From contig JAQGDQ010000594.1 of assembly GCA_030141605.1 (NCBI GenBank), positions 31,001 through 95,000 of the forward strand: DNA of 64,000 nucleotides, in the 5' to 3' direction. A program made the position numbers and the translations under genes. Source of the DNA: Tubiluchus corallicola (lineage: Eukaryota > Priapulida > Priapulimorpha > Priapulimorphida > Tubiluchidae). Positions within the stretch are counted from its first letter, which is position 1; every line of letters begins with the position of its first letter. Below the pieces are notes generated by a model. It made no database searches. It worked only from the letters and a program-made list of their open reading frames with translations, and had not been told where the DNA came from. This document shows positions 52,001 to 64,000 of the stretch, in pieces.

Positions 52001-53795
52001 ATTTAGCAGATTTCTAAACTCCACTTATCACAGGGGACACGTGGCGGCATCACATAGATGAAAAATAAACAAATGAAAAAAGACAAGTAATTTAGCATGT
52101 TGGGAAGCATTATTGCCACTTGAACTTGGAAAACATAACAAAGAAATTTGCAGAAAACTGTATATAAAGCATAGAGTTTCATTCATACTACCGGTGTACG
52201 GAAATTTTCAGGCGTGCTTGTAGCCGCCATTCACTTGAAAATCACGACATAACTGGTGGGCTTGGTAACTTTTCGTAAGTGCATCGTGACTTTCCACAAG
52301 CGCGCGTTGCTTAGACTCATCTTACCCATGTAGGATATCATGAAATATATCACAAAATTAACTATCTATTTTTTTGTAAAATTGTTTCAAGCGTGATTCA
52401 CTCGAAAATTATATCGTAACTGGAAGACTTCGTAACTTTTCGTAAGGGTGTCGTGGCTTTCCGTAAGCGCAAGCTGCTTATTAAACTAATTCAAACTTCT
52501 GCAGCTTAGCTAATGTTCACGCAAAATACTACAAAATTAGCTATCTATTTTTTTGGTAAAAACTTATTATAGTTTTGATGGAGATTGACAGTGCGCTACT
52601 TTTCTTCAAGATGAATGACGTCACTGGAAGAAGAATTGGCGTTCAAAATGGGAGCGACCAAGTATAGAATGATCGCGACTTTAAAGTGATTTTACTAGTT
52701 ACACGAGGCGCTTATTGCAGTTTTATCATTAAAATACTTCTAACATTTTTGCGAACATCAAAATAACCCCAACTTCCCAAAAATATTGACCTTTCCTTTG
52801 AAAGATCGCTTTGCTCACCTGAGTAAAGAGGAGCTGTGTTGAATAATGATTTTGATGAAATTGGCGATTAAATTATTTAACTTACTAACTCAAGATCAAA
52901 TGCTTGACAAGAAGCCTAGTTAGGTGTGGCATCACGTGACCAGCCGATCTTCGACCGGCTGACTGACTCATGCTGATGAAAACCTAATGCGCAGAAGCTC
53001 ACGGCGCATTAGAGAGTTAGTCAAAAGTGTTTGATGCCCGCACCTCGGGGGGAGATTAGGAACTGACTTGGAGACGGAGGGCTGGCATTACTATCCTATG
53101 ATATTTACTCTGTTGTGTTTAATATTTAATAAGTGTTGCTCCTTAACTGAAGTCTTGATAGTTTGCCATGCCCGTCGTGGCTACTCACACGCTACGCTAT
53201 TTATTTATTTTATTTATTTATTTTTATTTATTTATTAAACATATCCTCAATGATCATTACAGCATTGTACATAAAAGTATTTAATAATATATTTATTATT
53301 ATGTGCACAAGATGCCAAGCCGCAAATGACCCGTGGGGTACTCAAGAAGTAATTACTTGTTTAGAGTACCCCAAATGAATGTGGACTGAGTGTAATAGAA
53401 AAGAGCAGTAAAGGAGTAGAAGGAAAGGTTACTAGAGAATAAAAAGAAGGAGAAAGATGTGGTGGTATCTGTATGAGTAACATGACCTATAGAAATGTAA
53501 AAAATGACATTTCTATAAACAACAATAATCAGCAAGCAGGTTTAACCACAAAATAAACAATTAATAACCTAACTATTCTACTACCTGGATGTGACGGAAT
53601 GGTGGTATCGCTCATGATCTTGCAAAGAATAGTGCTGTAGACGATGGTTATACACATGAGTGGAATGAGATAGAGAGCCAGAACACAGAACACGTTGTAA
53701 GCCAGCTCACGCTGAGGCGATGTGAACGAGTTGACGGTAATACATTGAACAAACCATGTATGATCCGGATGACTCACTGTGTGAAATACAACTGC
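49007..53795 (-). CDS. Class A GPCR, GnRH/corazonin/AKH-receptor-like, 3' exons only
   Basis: Peptide-hormone receptor of the plasma membrane, partial. Two minus-strand exons: 53795-53585 (70 codons plus one base) and 49659-49007 (216 codons and stop), GT/AG joined in phase. The first covers the end of TM4, ECL2 with the conserved Cys (TWFVQCITVNSF) and TM5 (ALYLIPLMCITIVYSTIL). The second has ICL3, RAKMRTLMMAIMIV, TM6 CWTPYYVQSIWF, TM7 NSCVNPVLYGTYS (NPxxY) and a tail of about 110 residues. 'FVQCITVNSF' and 'AKMRTLMM...CWTPYY' point to the GnRH/corazonin/AKH superfamily; the ligand is unknown and vasopressin-like receptors are less likely. The tail has a palmitoylation-like CC after TM7 and ends TSAL, a class I PDZ-ligand pattern. 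Exons for TM1-4 are not seen and should lie upstream, at coordinates beyond 53.8 kb or outside the window. Confidence 0.85.
49700..50230. repeat. (TTAAG)n pentanucleotide array with a (CTAAG)n block
   Basis: About 40 'taagt' units run to 49900. A sharply bounded block of 16 'taagc' units spans 49901-49980, then 'taagt' returns. The array decays through 'caagt' and 'gaagt' variants to about 50230. In the receptor intron. Confidence 0.95.
50231..51223. other. Receptor intron sequence without recognised exon
   Basis: 'gagttttattcattttccac' and following AT-rich sequence near 50810 look like a LINE 3' end on the minus strand, but I see no matching coding remnant. Otherwise nothing recognised. 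Confidence 0.3.
51224..51600. mobile_element. Long-TIR MITE family A, copy 3
   Basis: Runs from 'aataagccttctcacagttt' to 'aactgtgaaaaaggcttatt', the best-preserved termini in the family (nearly perfect 20-bp inverted repeats). In the receptor intron. Confidence 0.8.
52190..52490. repeat. Tandem pair of family G repeats
   Basis: 'taacttttcgtaag' followed by a 'tcgtg(a/g)ctttcc(a/g)' stretch occurs at about 52268 and 52432. Each is preceded by 'cact(t/c)gaaaat' and followed by 'ctatttttttg'. The two units are about 165 bp apart; a further copy is at 13035-13175. Confidence 0.6.
52590..52850. repeat. Interspersed repeat family F, reverse copy
   Basis: 'gaatgatcgcgac', 'tttatcattaaaatacttct' and 'gacctttcctttgaaag' are the reverse complement of landmarks in 12720-13000 and 17890-18080. 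Confidence 0.5.
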
Positions 53796-53849
53796 CTGAA
53801 ATCAAGAGGATAATTCAATAACTAACTTCATTATTATAATCGCTATGAC

Positions 53850-54306
53850 GTCATCACCGACACCATCATCACATTTACCACCACCACCATCATCATTATT
53901 ATCATATTTATCGTCATTATCATTATTGTCACCATCATCACATTTACCACCACCACCATCATCATTATTATCATATTCATCATCATTATCATTATTATCA
54001 CCATCATCACATTTACCACCACCACCACCACCACTATCATTATTATCATATTCATCATTATTATCACCATCATCACATTTACCACCTCCATCATCATCAT
54101 TATTATCATATTCATCATCATTATCGTTATTATCACCATCATCACATTTACCACCACCATCATCATCATTATTATCATATTCATCATCATTATCATTATT
54201 ATCACCATCATCACATTTACCACCACCATCATCATCATTATTATCATATTCATCATCACTATCATTATTATCACCATCATCATCACCATCACCACCATCA
54301 ACATCA
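53850..54306. repeat. 69-bp minisatellite of TCA/CCA triplets, about 6.5 units
   Basis: 'acatttacca' starts at 53871, 53940, 54009, 54075, 54144 and onward. Spacings are 69 bp, or 66 once, so all changes keep multiples of three and both strands stay open for about 155 codons. It starts about 55 bp upstream of the receptor TM5 exon. Confidence 0.92.
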
Positions 54307-54551
54307 TAGTCATAACTAGATTTTAACAGAATTGAACAAAATCTAGACCATTCATATTTAATAAGCTGCTTTTAAACTGCCTTTGCTAATTTTGCTTTTA
54401 ACTATTCTATAACATATTTTTATTTTACTTTTAGTTCTTATATCACCAGTTGTAGACAAGAATTTTGTCGAAATATTGCCAATAAGTAAGCTGTTTGTTC
54501 TGTCCACCTGACATAAAGAGTGAGTAATTTGTAAATCCCAACAATATAAAA

Positions 54552-54700
54552 TGGATAATGATCATCATCATAATCATTGTCACAACCGCCACCATCTTCA
54601 TTATCATTAATATCGTCATCATCAGTCGTCGTCGTCGTCATCGTCATAACCATCATTGTCACACTATCGTCATCATAATCATCAACGTCATCTTAATGAA
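54552..54700. repeat. (CAT)n-like imperfect microsatellite
   Basis: CAT, CGT and AAT triplets with a 'cgtcgtcgtcgtcatcgtca' core. Low complexity. Confidence 0.8.
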
Positions 54701-54824
54701 AGTCATGATTGCTGTTAAACTGTGTTCAATAATCATAATTTCCCTGCTGCTCCATAGTGTAGGATCTTACTAGAGAAACGTCAGAGAAACATGGTGAAAA
54801 AAATTTAATTCGTATAATCAGTGC

Positions 54825-55310
54825 ACTCAAAATACTAATTCGTGCACATGAAATACTAATTTGTGGCCACGAAATCCTAATCCGTGCGCATGAAATACTA
54901 ATTCATGGCCATGAAATAATAATCCGTGTGCATGAAATACTAATCCGTGCCCACGAAATACTAATCCTTGCCCACGAAATACTAACTCGTGGACACGAAA
55001 TACTAATCCGTGCACACGAATACTAATCCATGCACAAGAAATACTAATCCGTGCATACGAAATACTAATCCATGCACAAGAAATACTAATCCGTGCACAC
55101 GAAATACTAATCCGTGCACACGAAATGCTAATTCGTGGCCACGAAATACTAATCCGTGTGCACAAAATATTAATTTGTGGCCACGAAATACTAATCCGTG
55201 CGCATGAAGTACTAATGCATGGCTACGAAATACTAATCCGTGCCCACGAAATACTAATCCATGTGTACGAAATACTAATCCATGTGTACGAAATACTAAT
55301 TCAAACTTGA
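54825..55310. repeat. 21-bp minisatellite, about 23 units
   Basis: 'cgaaatactaatccgtgcac' plus 'a' repeats every 21 bp with scattered changes. Since 21 is a multiple of three, frames on both strands stay open. An isolated unit of the same satellite in reverse complement sits at about 56498-56520. Confidence 0.93.
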
Positions 55311-55414
55311 GTGTCATGGTTCCTTCAAAGAAGAAGTGATTGATTAGTGATTATGTACGTTTTTCAATCCAATGACGAATCTCACAGAATGGCTAACATA
55401 GTAAGTTTATAATA

Positions 55415-55555
55415 GTATTATCATTGTTTTTGTTGTTGGTATTGTTGCTGCCATTGTTGTTATCATTGTTTTTGTTGTTGGTATTGTTGCAGCCATTGTT
55501 GTTCTCATTGTTTTTGTTGTTGGTATTGTTGCTGCCATTGTTGTTCTTTTCTTAT
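55415..55555. repeat. 42-bp tandem repeat
   Basis: 'tgttgttggtattgttg' starts at 55431, 55473 and 55515. Three and a half TTG-rich units. Confidence 0.88.
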
Positions 55556-55659
55556 TATTATCATTGTATCACATCTCAAACTGCATTTAAACTGACTTGA
55601 AAATTAATTGAAAACAACATTAATTGAAGTCCCTATGTTTTTATATATTTATGTATCTA

Positions 55660-55860
55660 AGTTATGACTTGCTCTGTTTTGCTCTTTTATCTAATAGGAC
55701 GGCTAATTTAAGGTACCTCTTTTTTAGCAACAGAACTGTTCGTCTGTGGAATAGATTGCTTATACACGGTGTTGACCCACCGCACAAATGCTTTCAAAGA
55801 AAGATAATGATCGATTTTGTAAAATATTCTGACATCATTCTAGTTACAGTAGATTAGCTA
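55660..55860 (+). mobile_element. Non-LTR RT C-terminal remnant
   Basis: The frame reads RTANLRYLFFSNRTVRLWNR then a short tail to a stop. It resembles the last segment of LINE reverse transcriptases ('R...FFs.Rtv.lWN.L'). No RT core nearby. Confidence 0.5.
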
Positions 55861-56433
55861 TGCAACCCGCGTGATTCCAAGTAAAAATCTGTTTTGACTG
55901 TATAATATAATACCAAGTTTAGTACAATATTTAGGAAGAGATGGCACTATTAGACTGATTGGTCCTTTTTTCAGTAAAATCTGCTTTCAGTAAACAGTAA
56001 AATTGACCTAAGTAATGTGAGATTTAACTCAATAAGGGTACTATAGTATTATGCATTAGTAGTAGCAACTATATGACACATATGCATTAAATATTCAATG
56101 CGAAAAAAACTAGCATAATAAAAGCTTAGGTGATGTAGGAGACATTTTTAACTTTAATTCTACAGTGTGATCAGCAACAGTGTGATTTGTAGTTACTTTG
56201 TAGTGAAATGCAAATTAATTATTTTTATGGTGTATAGAATACACGCTTTTTATGTATTGTAATATTCATTTTTATTCACACAATAAAATAAATCATGAAT
56301 CATTAATTTTAGGAACTATTGGAGTAGACGCTTGGCTTTTGGCTCCCACACAGAAGCCAAAGACATTGACATTGAGTAACTTATACTACAATACGTAGAA
56401 CCAGACGATTCCAATATATAATACATAATACAT

Positions 56434-56520
56434 GATCAGACGGTTAGGTCTAATGGTAACGCGTCCGCTTTCCGGCTGGGAGGTCGTGAGTTTGATACGA
56501 ATTAGTATTTCGTGCGTACA
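56434..56520 (+). mobile_element. SINE tRNA head joined to a satellite unit
   Basis: 'ggtctaatggtaacgcgtcc' and 'gggaggtcgtgagtttgata' are the tRNA-like promoter half of the SINE family seen inverted at 58210-58479 and 61893-62730. Instead of the SINE body it continues into 'cgaattagtatttcgtgcgt', a reverse-complement unit of the 21-bp satellite. Confidence 0.65.
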
Positions 56521-56835
56521 GATTACACAAATTAATTTTTTTTCACCATGTCCCTCCGGGGGCTCCGTACATATAGGCGCCAAACTATGTAACATAAGAA
56601 GCAGCATGGCAGTTTTGCAAAATTCGCTTATAAGACTGGACTTGCTCTGTAAACGTTCCCCGTGCCCATTGTCATCAATACAACATGTTGATTATTGCAA
56701 TAATAGAAAAGCGACTATAAAACTGTGATGTATCTTGGTTCAGATACGGAAGCCATTAGACGTCTTTTGGGAACAGCTTACGGTTCTGGATTAATTTAAT
56801 GGCATTCATAAGCTGCTGACCTTGCGCTAACACGG

Positions 56836-58078
56836 GCGCTCGCGTGGATGAGGGAACTCGTGGAGATGTGGGGCACTCATGAAGATGCGGGAGCTCTCGT
56901 AAAGATGCGGGGGAACTCGTGAAGATGTGGGGCACTCGTGAAGATGTGGGGGCACTCGTGAAGATGCGGGGGCACTCGTGAAGATGTGGGGGCACTCGTG
57001 AAGATGCGGGGGAACTCGTGGAGATGTAGGGCACTCGTGAAGATGCGGGGGCACTCGTGACGATGCAGGGGAACTCGTGGAGATGTAGGGCACTCGTGAA
57101 GATGCGGGAGCTCTCGTAAAGATGCGGGGGAACTCGTGAAGATGTGGGGCACTCGTGAAGATGTGGGGGCACTCGTGGAGATGTAGGGCACTCGTGAAGA
57201 TGCGGGGGAGCTCGTGAAGATGCAGGTGGCACTCATGAAGATGCGGGAGCTCTCGTAAAGATGCGGGGGAACTCGTGAAGGTGCAGGGGAGCTCGTGGAG
57301 ATGTGGGGGCACTCGTGGAGATGTAGTGGAGCTCGTGAAGATGTGGGGGCACTCGTGGAGATGTGGGGGCACTCGTGGAGATGTAGGGCACTCGTGAAGA
57401 TGTGGGGGCACTCGTGAAGATGCGGGGGCACTCGTGACGATGCAGGGGAACTCGTGGAGATGTAGGGCACTCATGAAGATGCGGGGGAACTCGTGGAGAT
57501 GTAGGGCACTCGTGAAGATGCAGGTGGCACTCATGAAGATGCGGGAGCTCTCGTAAAGATGCGGGGGAACTCGTGACGATGTGGGGCACTCGTGAAGATG
57601 TGGGGGCACTCGTGGAGATGTAGGGCACTCGTGAAGATGCGGGGGCACTCGTGAAGATGCGGGGGCACTCGTGACGATGCAGGGGAACTCGTGGAGATGT
57701 AGGGCACTCATGAAGATGCGGGAGCTCTCGTAAAGATGCGGGGGAACTCGTGAAGGTGCAGGGGAGCTCGTGGAGATGTGGGGGAGCTCGTGGAGATGTA
57801 GGGTACTCGTGAAGATGTGGGGGCACTCGTGGAGATGTGGGGGCACTCGTGGAGATGTAGGGCACTCGTGAAGATGTGGGGGCACTCGTGAAGATGCGGG
57901 GGCACTCGTGACGATGCAGGGGAACTCGTGGAGATGTAGGGCACTCGTGACGATGCAGGGGGCACTCGTGGAGATGCAGAGGAACTCGTGAAGATGTAGG
58001 GCACGCGTGAAGATGCAGGGGAACTCGTGGAGATGTAGGGCACTCGTGGAGATTCAGGGGGAACTCGTGGAGAAGTTC
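56836..58078. repeat. 20-bp minisatellite, about 60 units
   Basis: Basic unit 'ggcactcgtgaagatgcggg', with versions carrying 'gaactcgtggagatgtag' and 'gagctctcgtaaagatgcgg'. Longer blocks recur, e.g. 'gcgggagctctcgtaaagat' at about 56895, 57103, 57243, 57540 and 57717, showing segmental duplications inside the array. Frames of up to 352 codons on the minus strand are a consequence. Confidence 0.93.
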
Positions 58079-58209
58079 GCTCTAAAACATGCTTCTTATG
58101 TTCAATAAAGTTTAATATCAATCCCATCTTACCTAAACACTTAAAGGGAAGGAAAACTTTCCATACAACTACAATGACAACGACAGCGATGACGACGACG
58201 ACGACGACA

Positions 58210-58479
58210 TTTATTTATTTATATATTTATTTATTTATTTATTTAAAACCAGCTTCTAAATAAACAATAACATAAGCTCAAAGACCTTTTGCCGACTGCA
58301 AGCAACAATTTAACAACAGAGACTATTATTACCCCGCTTTTACCCTATATACCACGCGCCAGGCAGGGGAACAGCAGGTACCTTTTATAAATTCTTTGAT
58401 ATGACCAGGCCGTTGTATCGAATTCACTACCTCCCAGCTCGAAAGCGAACGTTTTACCACTAGACTATAACGTCTGATC
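58210..58479 (-). mobile_element. Full-length tRNA-derived SINE
   Basis: Minus strand: tRNA-like head ('tatagtctagtggtaaaacg' A-box region, 'gaattcgatac' B-box), a body with 'ggtacctgctgttcccctgc' and 'ctggcgcgtggtata', and an (AAAT)n-type tail, read as (ATTT)n on the plus strand. The 62639-62730 copy has the same head and body. Confidence 0.8.
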
Positions 58480-58529
58480 TTATATACAAAGTTAAAGCAT
58501 TAGCTTACCTGTTTGAAAGGTAATAGGAC

Positions 58530-58690
58530 AGGAAAACTGTTAGTAATTTAAAATGCTCGTAAAATGCCACTGTATCACTATCCCGGCGTGCACCACTGTT
58601 TTATACAGCGTTACTGCTAACGCAAGCTCTGCATGCAATAAGACAACACGTAAGTGGTATTGAATTTCAAGAGGAATTTTTAAGCTTTAT
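58530..58690. mobile_element. Partial family C repeat
   Basis: 'tactgctaacgcaagctctg' and 'aataagacaacacgtaag' match the end of 19745-20060. Confidence 0.5.
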
Positions 58691-58917
58691 TTATTAAGAG
58701 AGTTTTCTTGTTCTTTAATCAAAGAATGATTAAATTTTGCTCGTTGTTACCCTAACAATGACTGTGTAGTTTGTAAAGTAGCAAATTGGTAAAGCAACCA
58801 AATAGGCACCAGGTCATAAAAAAACTTTCAAGACGCAGAAGGAAAATGGACAAACACGAGCAGTTAATAAACGTAACCACATAAACGCTAAAACAGCTAG
58901 TGATATTGACTAAAAAG

Positions 58918-59235
58918 AATAAGCCTTTTCACAGTTTCGTTGTGCGCACGCGCTCTTGCTGCAGGTCAAAGGTGAAGTGTATTACAGTAGCGCGTCTTAA
59001 GTACAACCGTGACGTGACATTTGGGTAAAATAAAGCCGGCCGCCGCATCATTTCAGTAACTTCAGTGGTTTTACGTGAACTTTACTTAGTTATTCGTTAG
59101 TCTGTACGTAGAGTGATTTGCTAGCAGGATCTGGCTTGGGGGAACAAGAAAAAATGGACTAGGTAGGGTTTTAGCTAGATGTTAAAACTGTTACTATTAG
59201 TTTAGTATTGGCTGCGAGGCGTATTGGATAATGTA
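58918..59235. mobile_element. Long-TIR MITE family A, copy 4, right end lost
   Basis: Starts 'aataagccttttcacagttt' and follows the 51224-51600 copy through 'ggctgcgaggcgt', where similarity stops. The right terminal repeat is missing. Confidence 0.65.
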
Positions 59236-59593
59236 GGCTAAACAGTATCGTTATAAAAGCTTTTAGTTCAGTGAACACTTGGCGAACCGAACACTGTACA
59301 ATTATTGACTTATGACATCATCAAACATAGTTCATGGTTGCCAATAAACTATGATTATAAAAATTTTCTTAGTTTAGTCTGACTAAGATTTTCTAATGAC
59401 AAATTATTTAAAGTGACAGATCATCAACAGAAGATGGATTTGATTAATCAGAGCTCAGCGTTCTTTCACTGTCCAGTATCCAATATCTGCATAATGAATC
59501 ATGGCTAATGAATTAATTAAGATGCAGTTAGATGCACTACATCCTTTCAACTATCTCTTTCATCCTCTTACTTTTAACATTTCCATGTCTGCT

Positions 59594-60010
<417 letters not shown>

Positions 60011-60929
60011 CCATCTTTATTCCCTTCTTTTTCTTTGTTTCATCCAATCGTAATTTTTTTCTTTTTTGTAGTTTCGTCCTAGATTTTATTCTTCTTTCTG
60101 TCTTCTGTGTCATCGTCCGTGGCATTTCTTCTTCTTTCTTCGTTCCTTCGTTTCTCTCATTTCTTAATCGCATTGTTCGTGCTCTCTGCTCTCTCCTTAC
60201 TGACAAACTCTCACTCAACAATCATTTTCTGCACTTTCTTCTGCCTCTGAATCTTTCTTTCCACGCCTTTCTCTTTCTCCCATCGCAAATTTCTTTTCCT
60301 CAATGTAAATTATCGCACCGCATTAATTACGACTTAAAAGCTGCTTGGTTATTGGTGATTTATTCACCAATTACGTTGAACGATACATGAGGAATTTTCA
60401 CCTTTATGTTCCCTGCTTCTGTGTGTAAATCAAGATATTAAAGGCCACTAAACAATTTTTATCCATTAATTAGGCCAATGGTACAAATTTATATCGTCAC
60501 AACTCTCTCTGACATTTCACAGAAACCCATTTATAATATATCTATTTGTCATGACTGGATTTGACATCCTGCTAGTTTATGGCGCGAAATGTTTTAGGAA
60601 AAAGGAAATTCATGCACATTAAGTCGCAAAACTGCTTTGATCCTGGTGCGTTTTTAAAAAGTGCGTTCATTGTTAGAAAACATTTTACGCAAGCGGAAAC
60701 TGAAAATGTTCCATCTTAAATATACGTAAATACATCATAAAAAACATAAATACATATGATTACAATACATTATCTTGTTAAGCAAACGGCCATATTGTTT
60801 GGGATTTGTTTTTTCATGCAAACCATAGACGTGCCTGCTCGTAGGGGATGAATAAACAAACCTGATAACAAAATTAACTTACTAAATATGCATTAAGGTT
60901 TGGTGCTGATGATAACGTGTAACAAAGAG

Positions 60930-61640
60930 AAAGGTCTCCCACATTGCTTACAGTGCAGTAGGGCCTATATAATTTAAAATGTCTTGCTTCTAGTAAACCA
61001 CTTGTTTGCTATAGTGTAGCAGGCCAGCAAGATCTCCCACACTGCTCACACTGCATAATATTTAATGCATCTTTATTTTAATTGAGCCACTTGTTTGCTG
61101 TGGTGGACTAAACACCAAGGGCTCCCATACTGCTTACAATGCAACACACATAATTATAGCGTCTTACTTCTGGATAGCCACCTGTTTGCTGTAGTGTAGG
61201 AAACAGCAAGGTCCCCCATATTGGTTATATTGCGCTATAATTAAAATATTTTGATTCTATTGAATCACTTGCTTGCTGTATTTCAGCAGATCAACAAGAT
61301 GTCCCACACTGCTTGCAAAGCAGTATAATTATAAACAGTTTGCTTCTGCTTGTTGACTGCATTGTAGCAGACCAGCAAGATCTCCCACATTGCTTACATT
61401 ACACTGAAACGAAAACGTCTTGATTCTATTGAGCCACTTGTTGTCTGTAGTATGGCAATTAGAAAAGTCTCAAAAAAGTTTACAATGCAGTATAGTTATA
61501 AATGTTTGCTTCTGGTAAATTGTTGATGGCAACTGACCAGCAAGATCTCCCGCATTGCTTACACTGCACAGTAATTAAAAACATTTTGCTTCTATTGAGC
61601 CACCGCAATATTGTCTGTAGAGATGAGAAAATGTGTTTTC
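60930..61640. repeat. Degenerate tandem repeat of about 100 bp, about seven units
   Basis: 'agcaagatctcccac' plus 'tgcttac' and 'gagccacttgtttgctg' recur about every 100 bp with many changes and indels. This looks like an old satellite, unlike the sharp arrays elsewhere. Confidence 0.75.
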
Positions 61641-61890
61641 AGCGTTTTGTAATTTACAGGATATAAGAATAGCCAACATGTTCCATTGTCCACCCTTACA
61701 AAGCGGAAATGAATGTAGAGAGATAGCTGATCTTCCGCAAGACGTTTAATTAAGTAGTTTTCTTTTCATGGGCTGTTTGCTAAAGGAAGCTATTGCGTTT
61801 CGTAAACTAAAACATCACCTCATTGATGTTAAAGCGAAACTGGACCCAATTTTACAGGAAAACAGGATAAATTTTCATATCCTACCCCAT

Positions 61891-62730
<840 letters not shown>

Positions 62731-62879
62731 GTAGTACAGTATTTTGAAGTACAGCAGAAAGTATACATTTCAACACTTATAATAATGCCAACGTGTTTTT
62801 GGTAATTAAATAACTGATTAAAAACTTATGGCTTGGTGTCCAGCTAGTGGTAACGACATAACTGAACATAATTTTGGTC

Positions 62880-63400
62880 AAAACATTTCTACACTTTAAA
62901 TTATTGAGAGGAAACATACTATTTTTTTCAAAAATGACTTTCGTGAAAGAATTATTATCACACAAACACCACAATTTCACGTTCGCGCCACTAGTTCTTC
63001 GCTGTTACATGCATTTCTCCTTTCGCTAGTTAGACGGGCACTGGCGCCTGCATTTCGGAAACGCTTTACACAAAAACGGGTGCTATACTTCTCAATTCAG
63101 ATGTGTTAGTTTTTGACGAACTGCATACGTTTGACAGCTCATGCGTGAGCACTGCGGCAAATATGAAATTTGAATTTTTATCTTAAAACTTGCCTAGTTT
63201 TAGTACAACACACTGAATATCTTACAATAGCGATGTATGTCACTTTTCGCTTTCGCAAACACGCGCAACACGCGCAACACGCTCGTGGCATGTTAGTTTG
63301 TGATGTTCTCAATAGCTGAGCTCACCACCATTAACTAAGTTTTTAATATATTACTTAATTATCAGAAACGCTTTTGCAGTAATAATCACTTTGAAATGTA
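62880..63400. mobile_element. Interspersed repeat family D, forward copy
   Basis: 'tgactttcgtgaaagaatta', 'gttagacgggcactggcgcc' and 'taattatcagaaacgc' match 29930-30430. Non-coding, about 500 bp. Confidence 0.6.
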
Positions 63401-63604
63401 TAACTGTTTAACGGACTTAGTATATGATCTACGTAAAATAGTATAAAAATGGGGTAGTATATGAAAAATCATCCTGCCTTCGTTTCAGTGTAATACGCAA
63501 AAACAAGGAAAATGTTACATTTAAAAATTTAAAAGCTTACAGCTGTACTAACGACTGGGCTTGCTATTTTGCGTACACGTAAAACTCGTTCATAAAATGT
63601 TTCC

Positions 63605-64000
63605 GTCCGTGCGTCGTGTTCAGACTAGCGAATTTTTTTCGCCAGCTAATTCGCAAGCGTGTTCAGACTAGAGAACAAATGTCGCTGCGAGTTACTCTGC
63701 AATGGTAAGCGGCGAGCTGACAGTCAATACTCTATTCGCTGCAAGTAACATGTCTAAAGTAACTCGCCGTGGTCTTCACACCAGTCATTAAATCAACTCA
63801 CAGTAACTGTGGGAGAGTTTGTAATAACTTGACCACAGTAACTCCCAAAGCTGTTCACACTTGCGAGTTTGCCGTCAGAAAGACTCGCTAGTGTGAAAAG
63901 AGACGTTCACACTAGGCATTAAATCAACTCACAGCAATTGTCGGAGAGTTTGCAATAACTTGACAACAGTAACTCCCAAAGCTGTTCACACTTGCAAGTT
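63605..64000. mobile_element. Family E repeat, right-hand copy, cut by window edge
   Basis: 'ttgcgagttactctgcaatg'-type motifs, 'cactagtcattaaatcaact'-like repeats and 'cagtaactcccaaagctgtt' occur twice, about 120 bp apart. Same family as 60-240 and 11410-11830. Confidence 0.6.

Noticed and set aside
56827-58127. Overlapping minus-strand frames of 139-352 residues (HLHECP/SRVPP repeats)
   Set aside because: All are readings of the 20-bp minisatellite in its three phases; none has flanking coding context.

Overview
This is eukaryotic, almost certainly metazoan, nuclear DNA. Protein-coding signal comes as short exons with GT/AG introns, coding density is very low, and most of the window is AT-rich introns and spacers filled with minisatellites, microsatellites, MITE-like elements, tRNA-derived SINEs and decayed non-LTR retrotransposon tails. 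A SMUG1 glycosylase, a PC7-type proprotein convertase, a Rab8-like GTPase and a GnRH/corazonin-type receptor together suggest an invertebrate animal, possibly marine and lophotrochozoan-like. The species cannot be fixed from sequence alone; the clade is inference.

Layout. 1-8.9 kb: no gene recognised; a 54-bp minisatellite, MITEs and a retrotransposon tail. 8.9-16.9 kb, minus strand: a complete six-exon Rab GTPase (208 aa) with repeat-laden introns. 17-19.2 kb: the spacer between the divergent Rab and SMUG1 starts. 19.2-22.5 kb, plus strand: a complete three-exon SMUG1 uracil-DNA glycosylase (255 aa) whose second intron holds an antisense 18S rRNA fragment and two tRNA-derived elements. 26.6-43.6 kb, plus strand: an eleven-exon PC7-like convertase (757 aa) with signal peptide, prodomain, intact catalytic residues and P domain but no visible transmembrane segment. 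43.6-49 kb: gene-free spacer with two tandem arrays. 49.0-53.8 kb, minus strand: the last two exons of a class A GPCR (end of TM4/ECL2 through TM7 and tail); exons for TM1-4 are not visible and probably lie beyond the right edge. 53.8-64 kb: tandem arrays, SINEs, MITEs and a long (AAT)n tract.

The four genes do not form a pathway; they are ordinary neighbours. The richest material is repeat biology: DNA transposons with clear target duplications (TA, TTAA, 8 bp), minisatellites that seem to have grown from transposon ends or a LINE reading frame, and SINE copies ending in (AAT)n/(AAAT)n. I found no convincing new multi-gene system. The most notable gene-level oddities are the Rab's unusual C-terminus, the missing membrane anchor in the PC7-like protein, and a convertase splice acceptor lying in the last unit of a 46-bp minisatellite.
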